Positions 36,401 through 48,620 of a stretch of 64,000 nt of DNA are shown piece by piece. The stretch's first letter is position 1, and every line of letters begins with the position of its first letter. Location: contig NC_134366.1 of the NCBI RefSeq assembly GCF_035582795.1, positions 4,322,828-4,386,827 of the forward strand. The letters are read 5' to 3'. Both the position numbers and the translations under genes were made by a program. The stretch comes from Mycteria americana. Its lineage: Eukaryota > Chordata > Aves > Ciconiiformes > Ciconiidae. Below the pieces are notes generated by a model. The model was not told the DNA's origin. It saw only the letters and a list, made by a program, of their open reading frames with translations, and made no database searches.

Positions 36401-39400
36401 TTGATGCTCCTCTGCCTGACTTTTGTGCTCCTCTGTGATCATGGGGATGAGCCTTTCATCACACAACCTAACAGCATGAAATGTGGTAGAAATATCAGAC
36501 TTGAAGGGACCATATCAACATCTTGTCAGTCACAAACAAGCAAGTGGAGAACATTTAACCTAAGGATGCCATTTCTTCTGCACACATACGAGTTCGGAGT
36601 CAACAAATTCCTTACTCTGCTACCACAAACTTCAAAACTTGTGTGTAGAAAACAAAAAGCGACAAGAACAATTCGTGTGAGACTGATTCACTGCTTTGTG
36701 GCAGCTATACTAATAAAGCAAACTTGATGTATTTACCCTGGAAGATGTAATCATGAAAATAAGAAACCTATGTCTATCTAAATGCAAGCTGTGTTTTTTA
36801 GAGACATTTTTCTCTTTGTTCTTCATCAACTGTTGAAAAAGTGCATGTAGAACTGCCTTTTTTTTTTAATTGCTGCTTTCTGGAGTGGAAACTATTTAAA
36901 AAGTTATATTAAATAAGCAAGAGTTTCAACTGCCAAAGTGGTAGGTGGTAGGAAGGGAAAGGGAAAGGTAGGTGCTGAAATAATAACTGAAATAATAATA
37001 ATAAAGAAAATTAACTCTATCTCAACTGAAACCAGGACATAACAGAAGAAACATTTTTTGATATCTTTTTTTTTTTAATAAAAGCATTTAAATTCTAAAA
37101 AGAAAGCAAAAAATGGCTTGGGGGGGGGTTAAATAAGCGTAAATCTCTCTACTTGCAATGCTATGCTTTATGAGTGCTTATACCTCCATCCAACATGGCA
37201 TGACTCTGCCTTGTCATCTGTGACAGCCCGAGTACGAGCTGTCCCCTGGCTGTGCTCTGGTACGATGCAGCCTGTCACCCAGGGTCCTCACGAACTACCT
37301 GATGCTCTTCTTGCCAAAACTGAAGGGAGACAGACTTTATGCCCTAAACAAGGAAAACAAAATAAGCAACTGAACAAGAGCGGATAAAGACAGGAGTCAA
37401 AAATAGGCGTAATTTTTTTCAGCTCTACAAAAAGTCCCTTCTTTTTTAGGAATTAAAAGAAAGCAAGTATCTTAGAGAAACAAAGGTAAGACTGTGAGAT
37501 AGCTACACGTATTTTCAGGTTAAAATGTTTTCAGCCTGTCTTCTATCACAGCTGCTTTTAGTGCTTGTTAGGGATGTGGGAATGTTTCCGTGGCTGCTAA
37601 AAATAAAAACTACTCCAGCAGTAATGGAATGAAAAGCCATGTAATCCATTTTTGACTGTGTTTTAAGGTGCTCTGTACTTCGCGCTCTTAAGTCATGGTT
37701 GAGTTTTTACATAAGAACTAGGTGGAAGCAGAAAGCTCTTTTCTTTGGAATTTCTATGAGCAAAATGTTTTTTTAACAAGAAGAGAAGACTATTTTAGAT
37801 TTTAAATACAACAAAAAAATTCCATACCATTTTCCTCCAGTACTATTGCAATGTTCAAAACATTATTTATATTAATATAAGGCATAAAATAATATACAAT
37901 GTGTATAAAATGTATACAGTATATAAGTTTACATTAAAAAAAAGAATCAAAAGGTAACAGTTAAAAAGAAACATAAATATTTTGTCATTGTAGAAACAGT
38001 CGATCCCAAATGATTGCCTTTACCATTTTCTCCTTGCATTTCACTTTTTGTCAAGTCTGTGTAGTTCCATGAAATGTTTGGATTGGATTTAAATTTTCTC
38101 TTTTGATGAAAAGTGTTTTACTGGATGCTTTCCAGGGATGTCAGCACCCCCTTTCCATGGAAAAAGTAAGGATTGTCCATTCGTTGAGTATTTATTTACT
38201 CAGGTCTATATCTGCAGCAAGTTCCACTTGGTCCCTGCTAAGGGATCCCAGTGTCCTTTATGCCCCTCCCACCATCTGCTCTCTCTTCTCTCACATAACA
38301 TACTGTCCTGTAGATGGTCTGTACAGCAGATCGTAATTTTTCAGACTAAGTCAGAAAATCATAGATTCAGAGCTTTTGTTAGACTTACCCAAATCCCTAT
38401 GAAGCCCAATTTTCTGAGTCACTGATTAGAAAAGTTTAATAACAACTGAAATGGCTAAAAAAGTAACAGAAAGTGTTTCGTCCCTGAAAATGGATGACCT
38501 TATCTTTGCAAGGGGTGTCTCTTTCTTTTCTCTGCCTACACAGGAAGAATAGGTGATTTAAAATGGCCAAGACATGTAATTTTCAGATGACTGAAGTAAG
38601 GTGAAATCAGTTTCATCTTTACAGTTCAATTTTTAGGTATTCCTTCTGCTGCAAGGATGCTAATGTCAATATTGGTTGTGGGGTTTTTTGGGGGGGGGGA
38701 ATTTTTGGGGGTTTTGTTGTTGTTGTTGTTCTTTTGAGGGGTTTTTAAGTCTTCTTTTTTTAAGGTGAAATGCAATTTTTCTTCACTTATAAAGATTTAT
38801 CTTTTTATGGAAAGTAAAGCTTCATGAACCAATATATTGCATGAAAAATGGTGTAGTGGTGTTGACAGACAGCCAAGGGGAATGCAGAGAAGAGTACTTT
38901 ACTTCTTAACTTTCCAGTTTTATGTTGGATTGTTGAAGTTACTAGTATGATTTATTTTAGTATTTCCTGTGTGTTTCCTATGCTGAAAGAGTATATTGTG
39001 AGCTGTTGAGAGCAAAGGAAAGCAAGTGAATGGCTTTCATCCCATACCAAATGATGACATCCAGTTTTAGCAGATGGGAAACAATACCTTGATTTGATCT
39101 GAAGAACATAAGTGACCAAGAAGACCGTGTTTGCTGAGCTTTCTAAGAGTTCTTTTAAAATTTTCTGTTCTGCTTCTTTATATGTTTTTCCCTAGAATAC
39201 ATCTTTCTGGCATTCTTTTTCTGATGGCTTGAGAAATAATAGAGGTTATGTCAGCAGCCGTGGCTCTGCCCCTGAAGAACAAGGACATAAGATGACATGT
39301 GCCTACCCCTACTTGAGGTGTCTGCAGGGGTGATGCTAAGGACTGGAGAGAGTCATCACACTCTGGTCCAGATTACGTCAGATCTGTGGATCTACAGCAA

Positions 39401-40110
39401 CTTTGCTTTGAACAGTTTGTAATATTTTTACATAAATTTATGCTAAAGGAACTTTGTTTCATCCTCTTCTGTTTACTTGAGTTGAAAGGGATCAACAGTA
39501 CCCCAACAGTTTGAATTTGTAACAATCACGTATAGCTCTGCAAAATTAGAACAGAAATCTAAAGAAGTTAACCATGTCAACAAGAATTTATCCTTATTGG
39601 AGGACAAATTCAATAATTTTGCAAGATACTTTGTTACACATTGAGCTTGTTTCAGTATTTTTTTTTATTTTTGATTACTTTATTGGCTGAAAATATTAAA
39701 GTGAATAACCAAACATATTTTGAACCTTTTTCCTCAGGGAGATGATGATACATGTTTGCTGTAATATAATAAAAACAAGTATCTGCTTATGCATTTTTTA
39801 GTTTAAAGAAAACTCATATTCATTTTTGGAATACAGTCACAGGTGACCAAAACCATTCATAAAATACTTGAAAAATTGGTATGTGATAAGCACTGCTTTC
39901 CAAACTAGACATGTCCTTCTCACTATTTTTGTTTGTTAGTATCCCCCTACTGTATTTTATCCTTTGTTTGGAAAGCAAGTCCTGTTGGAGGGGATTCTTC
40001 TCATTATTGTTGAGTGGGATTCATCTCACTCAGCTATAGAAACCTGAAAGTCTATGAGTGTTGGAAAGATGGGCTTTTCCAGAGTGGTGATTCAAGTATA
40101 ATTTGAAAAA
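33412..40110. other. Gene-free AT-rich stretch
   Basis: No supportable gene. It includes a pyrimidine-rich area (33560-33730), a GC-richer patch at about 35700-36420 with overlapping frames on both strands, simple (aat)n near 36990-37008, and an AT-rich segment at 37860-37940. Near 36493-36535 (cagacttgaagggacc) there is a faint similarity to an inverted old CR1 3' end, not enough to call. Confidence 0.55.
38677..38741 (+). repeat. G-rich tract with quadruplex potential
   Basis: Four G runs (38680-38683, 38690-38699, 38707-38711, 38738-38741) are separated by T-rich spacers, including a (ttg)n stretch. Three spacings are short and the last is long, so a canonical quadruplex is possible mainly by using the 10-G run twice. 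Confidence 0.75.
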
Positions 40111-40815
40111 AGGATCACACAGAATTGCTGAGTTTGACAGGGATCTCCAGAGATCATTTAGTCCTACCCCACTGGTCTGCTTTGACCAGAGGGTGAACTA
40201 GAGCAGAACCGCATCCAGTTCGGTTTTGAACATCTCCAAGGATGGATGCTCCACAACATCCTTGGGCAACCTGTTCCACTGCTCAACCATTCTCACACTA
40301 CAGATGATTTTTCTTATGCTTAAACTGAATTTTCTGTATTTCAGTTTCTGCCCATTAGCTCTTGTCCTGTCACTGGGCACCACTGAGAAGATGCTTGCTC
40401 TGTCTTTACTCCCCCCATCAGGTATTTATACACATTGATAGATTCCCCTGAGCCTTCTCGTCTCCAGGCTGAACTATTCCAGCTCTCTCAGCCTGTCCCT
40501 GTAGGTCAGATGTTTCCATCCCTTTATCATCGTTGTGGTCCTTCACTGGACTCACTCCAGTATGTCGCTGTCTCTCTTGTACTGGGTGCCCACCACTGGA
40601 CCCAGCACTCCAGATGTGTCTCACCAGAGCTGAGCTGAGGGGAAGAATCACCTCCCTTGACCTGCTGGCCACGCTTCTCCTAGTGAAGCCCAAGATGCTG
40701 TTGGCTTTGCCATGAGGGCACATTGGTCAACCAGGCACATCCACCAGGACTCTGAGGGACTCTTCTGCCAAGCTGCTTTCCAACCTGTTGGCCCCTGGCT
40801 CATCCTTCTGCGTGG
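40111..40815 (-). mobile_element. Older CR1 LINE fragment (minus)
   Basis: On the plus strand the element appears inverted. Its 3' end (cacacagaattgctgag... ccagagatcatttagtcc) is at 40111-40175, and the ORF2 body runs to about 40815. On the minus strand ORF2 C-terminal features are readable: SDRTRANGQKLKYRKF, VEQWNRLPKDVVEHPSLEMF (about 40198-40383), and in another frame ANSILGFTRRSVASRSREVI (about 40600-40700). The frame changes and the terminal residues are lost, so it is a pseudogene. Its 3' sequence type (dinucleotide-poor tail, gatctcc/catttagtcc block) differs from the attctgtg copies, indicating a different and older CR1 subfamily. The upstream boundary is uncertain by some tens of bases. 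Confidence 0.88.
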
Positions 40816-41637
40816 AGTTGTTTATCTTCAAGGATTAAAAGGAAATATAGAAAGCTCACTTAGATTTCATGCTGAAATTTTAAAACACTGCTAGATGAAT
40901 CAGTCTCACGGCCTATGTGAGACTATGTACCTGCATAGCACCTTAAAACTGCTGACCTCATTGACACAACTAAATATTCAGGACGAAGTGTTGACAGAGG
41001 TTGAATTGCCTCCAAAAGACCTTGTCCTTTCTTCTTTTTTTTTTCCTTTCTTTTTTTCCCCTTAGGAAAATGGCATGTTTCAATTTGCAAGCAAAATTAT
41101 GTTGGAGAGAATCTATTATTTTGTGTCCTCTGCAACTCAGTTTGACTCTGAGCCATGTAGAGTTTCTCAGTAGCACCTATGTTCCTTAAAATATGACCCA
41201 TCCTTACCCAGGCAAAGGGCAGCAAATGGTAAAATATCTGAAATGTTCTTCCCTCTACTCTCTTGAGGGCATGCCAGGGATTTAATTTATCAAGAGTTAT
41301 AAATTAGCCAGTAGGAGCATATGCTGATTTTTTTTTTTAAGAAAATTGAGGGTGGGGAGTGGGGTGACACCTACTACAAAATAGCACAAAAGCAAAAAAA
41401 TAACCCTAAAAAACAAACCCCCAAACCAACACAGCTCTCTCAACTTCAGAGAAGAAAGATGTTGCAAATGTAGAGTTGCCTGAGGCAAAAACATGAACAT
41501 ATTCCACTGTTTTTAGAATTTAACCAATTCCTCTGAAGAAAATCCATAGAATGAAAAGATTATGCAAGGCTGTGTTTATGCAGGTTACATGACCCAGGCC
41601 TGCTATAGACATTGCTTACTTTTAAGACTGAATTCCT
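40816..41637. other. Short gene-free gap between CR1 copies
   Basis: Unique AT-rich DNA with one long polypyrimidine tract (listed separately). No gene is supportable. Confidence 0.6.
41022..41064 (+). repeat. Polypyrimidine tract ending in TTAG
   Basis: A run of about 40 pyrimidines beginning ccttgtcctttcttc ends in ccccttag. It resembles a 3' splice acceptor, but the downstream frame soon closes and no matching donor or recognisable exon follows. It is most simply a microsatellite-like tract. Confidence 0.7.
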
Positions 41638-42030
41638 GAAGTCAAGTTTGTGGATGACAGCAAATTGAGGGGGTGCAGTCAAGATGCTTAAGGGCAAGGC
41701 TCTCCTTCAAAGCGATATGGACGAGCTAGAGGAATTGATTGACAGAAAACTCCTGAAATTCAAGAGGACAAAACGCATTCAAAAATGCATACATTAAAAC
41801 AGGAGAAGTTCCAACAGGGTATAGGAAGGAACTTTTCCCCCATCAGGACAGTCAAGAAGGGGAACAGGTTGCCCAGAGAGGTTTTGCAGTCTCCAGCCTT
41901 GAAGGTTTTCAGGACTGGACTGGATAAAACCCTGAGCAGCCTGATCTGATCCTGTAGTCAATACTACCTTGAGCAGGAGGTTGGACTAGACTTACAGAGG
42001 TCACTTCCCATGAACTATTTTATGATTCTA
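41638..42030 (+). mobile_element. Old CR1 LINE with internal deletion
   Basis: The left part (41638-41775) is reverse-transcriptase-region sequence: aagtttgtggatgac encodes KFVDD, the FADD-type catalytic motif, followed by a block equivalent to the usual QxDLDxLxxW segment. The right part (about 41800-42030) is the ORF2 C-terminus and 3' UTR (gggaacaggttgcccagaga, ggttggactagac, tatgattcta end). The sequence between these parts in a full element is missing, so a deletion has joined them. In-frame stops are present. Divergence is high and CpGs are rare, so this is an old copy. Confidence 0.88.
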
Positions 42031-42134
42031 AATACAGACATTCATGCAATTCTTAATGGTGGAATTACAATATTTTAAGTGTGTATGAGCCAAAAGTCAT
42101 CTGTAAAAAAACCTGTAATTTAGCAGCAATGTGG

Positions 42135-42248
42135 TTTATATATCTATAACTGCATACATATATATAAACACATACATACATATATGTAAAATTTACACAC
42201 ATACATATGGATGTGTATACACACAGACACAGACATACATATATGTGA
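42135..42248 (+). repeat. (TA)n/(CATA)n/(CA)n-rich microsatellite
   Basis: A degenerate purine-pyrimidine alternating array: tatatat, repeated acatacatac, acacagacacagacata and atatatgtg. It is imperfect throughout, suggesting an old, interrupted microsatellite. Confidence 0.9.
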
Positions 42249-44044
42249 ATATATTGACCTAATGTTCCTTTGCACCCTGCATCTGTTTCCTCAAAGCTTG
42301 ACTTCTCTCTTCCAACAGCTCTCTGTTTCTAATTTACCCCATCTCTACATGAGTTTTGTAGATAATCACCTGAGGGTGCTGTATCTATAAAGAAGAGTGC
42401 TATATAAGGACTTTTATTCAAATAAAGGTGCTTTTAAACAGTCATGACTTATCTGAAGAGGAAGGTAACCCCCTTGGAAAAGGGTAGGCCCTCACTGTTG
42501 TCTCCAGGCAAAATCTTGAAACAGAAAATACTGATCACACACATACCCTGATGGGCATCCTTTTATCCCTTGAACTTTGCTTTGTGCAATCCATGCATCT
42601 TTCTCTATGTCATCTGCCCATTGACCTGGTATTCTGCAAAACCTGCCTCCCCCACAAGACCCCTCTGGCATGCCTCAGTGGGGCTGGGAGTTATCATCCT
42701 TCTATTCAGAGACAGAAAAGACCCAGGTCTTCAAGATCGTTTCTGCATCTAATTCCTCTTGGCTTTAACGTATTCCAACAGGAAGCAAGTGCTTACACAC
42801 CTTTCAGGGACTGGAACTAAGTGGTCTGCTAGAAATCAGAGAGAATACGTATGAAGGTAAAGAAATGATCATTGATCCTCGCCACAGCAACTAGATTATC
42901 CCTTTTCTGTTTCTCACAATTAATTGAGTCTTAAGAGCATCCTGATCTAGTCCATTTTACATAACATCAGGCTCACTTTTGATGCTACCATTTGCTTCAA
43001 GCGCTTTTAATCTTTGAAGAAAATTGTTCCAGTCTGCAAATTGAATAGATCATCACTGAACTGAAATCTAAGGAGGGACATGAGGAACCGGTGCACTGAC
43101 TCCCCCTCCCACTGCCTTCATTATTTAATGCAACATTTAAAAAGTGACTTAAACTTGTAAGAAATTACAAGCCTCCTCAGTGCATTGAGCAGAAGGAGCT
43201 ATTCTGTTTCTAGGGTAGTTTTTTGATCAGAATGGTTCATTCTGTATGAGCAAGTCTGTGCTTAAGCCATTTTGCTTTTCAAAGTGCAAAGACTCACCTC
43301 TTTTTTTTATTTTTCATGCTTGAATGAGTTTCACCTTCAGCATGAACTTTCATATCCTCTCTCACTTGATTCAAAGACAAGCAGAGCACTGTTCCTAGCA
43401 ACACATAGTGCACCAATGTTGTATAAAAGTAGAAAGATATTGCACAAGACTGGGATGGAGACTGCCAGATAATGGTTCTCCTTGTTTTCAGGTGTTTTCT
43501 TTGTAGTCTGAGCCAGCATTTGACACCTTTGGCAAACTGAGTGACAACTTACTCCTTGAATGACCCCACAGAAACCAAAGGAACTCTCTGTGGAAGAGGT
43601 TCTGCTCCAAGACAGCAGAGGCAAAGTTATTTTGACCTGTGAAACTGTGCAAGAGCGTATCCTACCGGACAGGATTTGGGCAGACAGATGGCTTAAGAAG
43701 CTCATGGTAGATTGAGGGACAGATCCTTCACCTGCCCCTGTTTGGGACTAGTTCTCTTCTTTGTCAGTTTCTGTGTATTCCCAGACAGTGACCGTTACCT
43801 GTGACCATGAAATGCTGTGTCTGATGGGTGTACACCCATGTGTGGAGGCGATGCCATTCCCCTCTTTCATGTATGAGTGTGCATACCTCTCTGTGCTGCA
43901 GACAGGCAAAGGAAATATTTTTCACATTTCAGGCTAGATTGCACCTTTATCTAGTAGGTTAGTTTATTACTACTGTTTTCTCCTACTTTTTGTAGGAAGC
44001 CTTCATCCTGGGCCCTGCAAGGAGCTGCACTGGGGCTTGACTGT
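42249..44044. other. Gene-free stretch
   Basis: Nothing recognisable. Open frames at 42551-42820 and 43337-43705 have no recognisable motifs and overlap frames on other strands. Confidence 0.55.
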
Positions 44045-44113
44045 GTTTCGAGTGCGGTGCTGGACCAAATGATCTTCAGAGGTCCCTTTAAACCTAAATC
44101 AGTCTATGTTTAT
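44045..44113 (+). mobile_element. Old CR1 3' tail
   Basis: gtgctggaccaaatgatcttcagaggtccctttaaacctaaatcagtctatg parallels the CR1 3' UTR (ggttggac..gatgatct..agaggtccctt.caacct..att.tatg). Related sequence may extend upstream to about 44010. Only the 3' UTR remains. Confidence 0.75.
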
Positions 44114-45543
44114 GGCTTGAAGCCAATATAAAAGATGAAAATCAAGATGGTAATTTGTACCAGGCATTCCTAGGACAGTGCTCTGTGGGTGCTAAGATTC
44201 TAATATTTAGACCAAAGTGAGTAATGTGTCTATCCCCCAACATGTAGGACAATCACTGCACTTAACTGGGCAGAGATAATGGGAGAGGAAGGAGAAAAGA
44301 TAAGAGTGGTACAATCTCTGGATGCAAGTTTTCTTGCCTTCCCTAGTAAAGCACCCCTCAGATAAGTTCATTTCTGCGAGACTGGGGCCTAAAGCTAGTG
44401 CTTGCCATCTGGAAATGCTGCTTATTTGTTGACCACATGTATGCTTCGCCATGGTTTTGATCACCACAAGGCAACACTGATGGTTCAGACTCATTTGCCA
44501 TTTTGCGCTTACAGACTGTTACTCCAGTAAGCCTTTTGATATTAAAACCAGCCTGATTTCTTCTCATGTAGGGTCCAAGCTAAAACAGATTTATATGATT
44601 GTACCAGGCCTACCTGGCACCACTGAAATCAAAATAGCAGTTAATACCAAAACAGGCTCACTTTGTAAGGCCTCGTTAGCAATCACAAACAAAATGCCCC
44701 CCTCAATATATTCTTGAAAACGTCAGAATATGTTCTACATTCATGTCTACTATCCTTAGCAATTTGAAATGCATTACCTGGCACCAATGTCTGTATGTCA
44801 GCATCTGTGCATGTACTGATAAAGGTGCACAGAAGAGAAAGAGGAAAGTTTTCTTCCCACAGAAGATGAAGCAAACAAATGTAGAATAAAAACCACCTTG
44901 TTGTTTCCCCTCTCAATATATTTTGGTCCCAGCTGCCCTACTTCATGTATTAAGCATCTTTTCCTGATCCATGTCAGAACAGGATATTGCTTTAGGCAGA
45001 CTCTCAGTTCTTATGCACAGAAGAGAATAGTTCGATTTACTTTGCCAGATTTCTTGTCAGTTCCTGACCCCCTTAAACTCTACAAATCTAAAGTAACTCA
45101 ATTTCTGTGCAGTTACGCTGCACTTAAAGTGGCAAAAGGTGTACAAAACTGGCAAATTTTGCACTGTTCGGGTCTCAGGTAGGAATCAAAATTGTGCTAC
45201 CACAAATTCAGTCTTCTCTATGCACCAATTCCTAAATGCCTACTATGAAAGGTAGGTGATATAGGGATAGAAGTGTGAAATAAAAAGGGAAAACCTCGAA
45301 GAACTGCATTTGCTCTTCTGTGACCACGATTCTTGCATCCCATGATTTTCTACTGGTCTTTGTATCTATTTATCTTCTTATGAGAAGGGAGTGGGACTGG
45401 AGGCAAGGATGGTGAGCATCAGGACCCAAATTGGAAGAAGGAATGCAGCCAGGGAATGTGTGCAAACCCAAGAGATAGGAAACATTTTTGAGTTCCTCAG
45501 CTTTAGGCACTGCCTCTGCAAAGAAAGACAAATTGTCTAATCT

Positions 45544-45612
45544 GGCTCTGCCTCAGTTTACCCGATGCAAAATGAGGAGTGGAATATTAATTTCTCAGGA
45601 GTGTGTGAGGCC
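45544..45612 (+). mobile_element. MIR-like SINE relic
   Basis: ggctctgcctcagtttaccc, then gatgcaaaatgaggagtgg, then aatattaatttctcagg and gtgtgtgagg closely follow the MIR 3' half ('tgcctcagtttcctcatctgtaaaatgggg...ataata...ctcat...gttgtgagg'). It is the clearest of the three MIR-like matches. Only about 70 bases survive. Confidence 0.55.
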
Positions 45613-46529
45613 CTGATTCAAATTGGGAAAAAAATCCATCATAGAGTTAAAAAAAGGTGCTGAACACGAAGATATTATTTATGATTATAAAAGGAATACT
45701 TCCCACATTCTGTGTTTTATCTCTTTGTACATTATATATGGTAAACTCACTTGAATCATGACCTTTATTTGCAGTCTATCCCTAAAAATGTGTGAGCAAG
45801 AGTTGTGGGTGATGACCCTCCGAATAAAACCATGCCTCTGAAAGTCCTTGATCTGACACAGTGCAACGGAGGATGATGCATTTTAAGTTTTAAATGAGGT
45901 ATATAAGGTTGAAGAGGGGAACGTAAGAAAAAACAAAACACCATGTGTGTGTGGCTGTGCCTGCTCTTACAACAGGCTGCAGCAGCCTCAAAGCAAAATG
46001 GCACCTTGCTCTCCAGAATTCATAGTAACTTCAGATGTTTAATATACAGAAAACAAATGTTTGACAACTTCAAACACCATGGATCAGAGCAATAATGAAT
46101 ATTTTTTTACAGTGATATTTTTAGTCTAAACTAAAATAGCTGAAAGTCAGTGCTGGCAGCAAAACATTTTCTTACAAAAGTGATTGATATAGTAGGGGCT
46201 GTTACTGTCTTTAATTAAAATAGATACTCCCACACAACTCCCTCATCTCCCATCAAAACTCCTCTTGAAATTACTATATATTTATTCTTTTTAAATAACC
46301 AGAGGTTTTTATAGTTCATTATTGTCCTGATCATCAGTAGGTTTGACATTAACTTTGAAGGAAGCAGGATTTAGTGTTAACAAATTTTATAATTTTCCCT
46401 TTCAGTTCTTTCCATGCAAAAGTTTATTTACTTTTTCCTTTCTGTTTTTCTTCAGTCATCCATGCAGTGTCTTGCCTTGTTTTGTTTTGTTCTATTTTAT
46501 TTTCCTTCTATAGCGGTCTCCAATTTTTT

Positions 46530-46815
46530 TCAGCATCTGCTTTCATTTAATAGATGCTCTTCATCAGTGTTTGCTCCCCAGCTGAATATTTTACATTTAT
46601 CTGAATTAGATCTCATTTCTACCTATAGCATTGACCTTGTATTTAAATTGGTCCAGTTTTTCTTCATCTGGCTACTCCTAATTTCTGAAACTTTCATTTA
46701 TTAGCCTGAAATATACAATTTTCAGTATTGTAGTCACAGTTATTTACAAAAATATCAAAAACCTGCAGACAGAGAACAGATCTTTCCACAAAACAGTGAC
46801 CCAGATTTGCTCTGA
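46530..46815 (-). mobile_element. Ancient CR1/L3-like LINE relic (minus)
   Basis: Read on the plus strand, the order of blocks follows an inverted amniote CR1/L3 reverse-transcriptase region: acatttatctgaattagatctcattt, then gaccttgtatttaaattggtccag, then gtcacagttatttacaaaaatatc, then gaacagatctttccac. These parallel 'cacttgtc..attgaatttcat', 'aaggtcattttgaattct', 'aagtcattaataaaaatatt' and 'gaacagacccctgtggg'. No frame survives. Boundaries and exact family are uncertain. Confidence 0.45.
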
Positions 46816-47742
46816 GCTGTTTTCAGATGGAGTACATTTACTGTGACAACCCTTAATTTATATTGGGAAAAATGAAAATGTAACAAGAAGTGGTATTGGA
46901 AGAATTTATAATATTTAAGCCTTTTTTCCATTGTGTTTAGAAGAACTTTCCCCCCAGAACCAAAAAAACCCCTCATTTGTAGGACCATAAGAAAAAAGAA
47001 TCTTCTTTTCTTCATGATCAAAAAAAATCATGACTATCTATATTTTTAAAAATCATTCCTTCACACTCAACAAATTTGGAAGGTCTAGATCCATCACCTC
47101 AGGATCCCTTTCTCCACTAAAGCTTATTATTTTCCTCATTTTTTTTCTTCACTAGTGCATCTTGGCTGCCATGATTTTCCCTGGATTATGACCCTTCCAA
47201 GACTGAGGACTTTAATGGGTAAGGGAAGGTGCAATTTGGCCTATCAAGAGGAATGGGGACATGGCAATCCCTGGCAGACACTATTCTAAACTGAAATATT
47301 TCCATTTCCTGTAAACAGCAGGATGTTTCTGATTCTATTGTATTTTTACTGCAATTTGGCTATGGGAAGGCAGCTCTCCCTATGTCACCTGTTGCTCATT
47401 TGTGAAGTATGAATTGAGAATGTTGTGGCATGTTCTGCTGGGCACATATTCACCGTGGGTTTTGCATCAGTGATATTTTAGCTGCTCAGAGGTGAAAGCT
47501 GGACTTGGTAACAATGCTGTGGTTGAACCTGTCCTATTACTTCTGTGACTCATATTTAAACAATATGGACATACAGATGAAATCCCACATTTTAAAGACA
47601 GGACAGAAATTTTTCCCCACCTAAGACATATGATCCGTCCCAATTAATTGTCTATAAATGTTCTTCAGTTGTTAGCTGAGAGGTGTTACGTCAAAATACC
47701 GTGTCACTGTTGTCAAACATTATTATGCAGTAGACAGCTAAT

Positions 47743-47768
47743 ATTTCACTAGAAATTTCTAGTGAAAT
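47743..47768. repeat. Perfect 26-bp palindrome
   Basis: atttcactagaaa is followed directly by its reverse complement tttctagtgaaat with no spacer. A further partial copy of the right arm's neighbour (ttcactgg) follows. Confidence 0.95.
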
Positions 47769-48339
47769 TTCACTGGAATGTGCCAAAGGATTGTTAAAAC
47801 ATATATGTCCAAAAGATTCTTGAGGGCTGCATTTAGAACCTTTCTTGTCTTAAAATCAGCTTGTTTGTCTTTAATTCATCTCTGTTTCTATATGTGCACA
47901 GTTCTTTGCCTATTATAGGGCCCAAAGCTCTGCTTTAAAATTGAATAATAGGTCCTTAAAAGTCTCCATAACAGAAATAGGGTGGAAATGTGACCATTAT
48001 CAGTCCTCTTCTTCTGAGATAATTTTGAAGAAATCTCACTGATTTAGAGGCCCTTTTCTATCTGCCATCTTTCCGTTTGATATACTGTGAATATTAACTG
48101 TATACTCACATGCAGTAGGAAGTACACATAATGCTCTGATATATGACATGGTTGGGTACCAGCTTACATTTCCATTATGGTTAGGACATTTCCCCCTTTT
48201 TTTTTTTTTAACAAGACATAAGCTAAGCACACTCCCCATATACGTGTTTATCCCCGAAGTCCAGTGCCTTATTCCTAGTTAAATAATTCTGGGGTGCTCT
48301 GATTTGAAGACATGGAAAGATAAGAACAGGAGACTTCTC

Positions 48340-48620
48340 AATAATCCAGTTCAAACTCCGTTTGTCAGAGCCTTGATACTATATAATTACTTTCAAAAAC
48401 TTGTGCTCTGTTTTGAATGTAGTTGGCCTTTGTTCCTCCTCCTTTTCTTGAGAGGCTGTTACAAAACCTGATTGCCCCGAAAACCGAAAACCTTGTCATT
48501 TCATCTTACACGCATACATATTCCATTTCTACTTGTTTTATCCTGACCCTCACTGGCTTTTCATTTAAATCATACTCCTTCTGCTTTCACCCAGCCTGTT
48601 TCCTCTCAGTCTTCATTTTG
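48340..48620 (-). mobile_element. Ancient CR1-like LINE 3' relic (minus)
   Basis: gagaggctgttacaaaacctgattgcc, then aaaaccttgtcatttcatc, then ttccatttctacttgttttatc resemble the inverted ORF2 C-terminus of an amniote CR1-like LINE (blocks encoding xxxxWNxLP and RTNGxKL on the minus strand). It is not collinear with the 46.5-kb relic, because its element 3' part lies at higher coordinates, so the two are separate insertions. The family assignment rests on memory. Confidence 0.4.

Noticed and set aside
36490..36535. cagacttgaagggacc as an inverted old CR1 3' end
   Set aside because: Similarity stops after about 40 bases and no ORF2 C-terminus follows.
41022..41189. Polypyrimidine tract plus TTAG as a coding exon acceptor
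   Set aside because: The downstream frame has no recognisable protein and no clear donor. The tract is explained as simple sequence.
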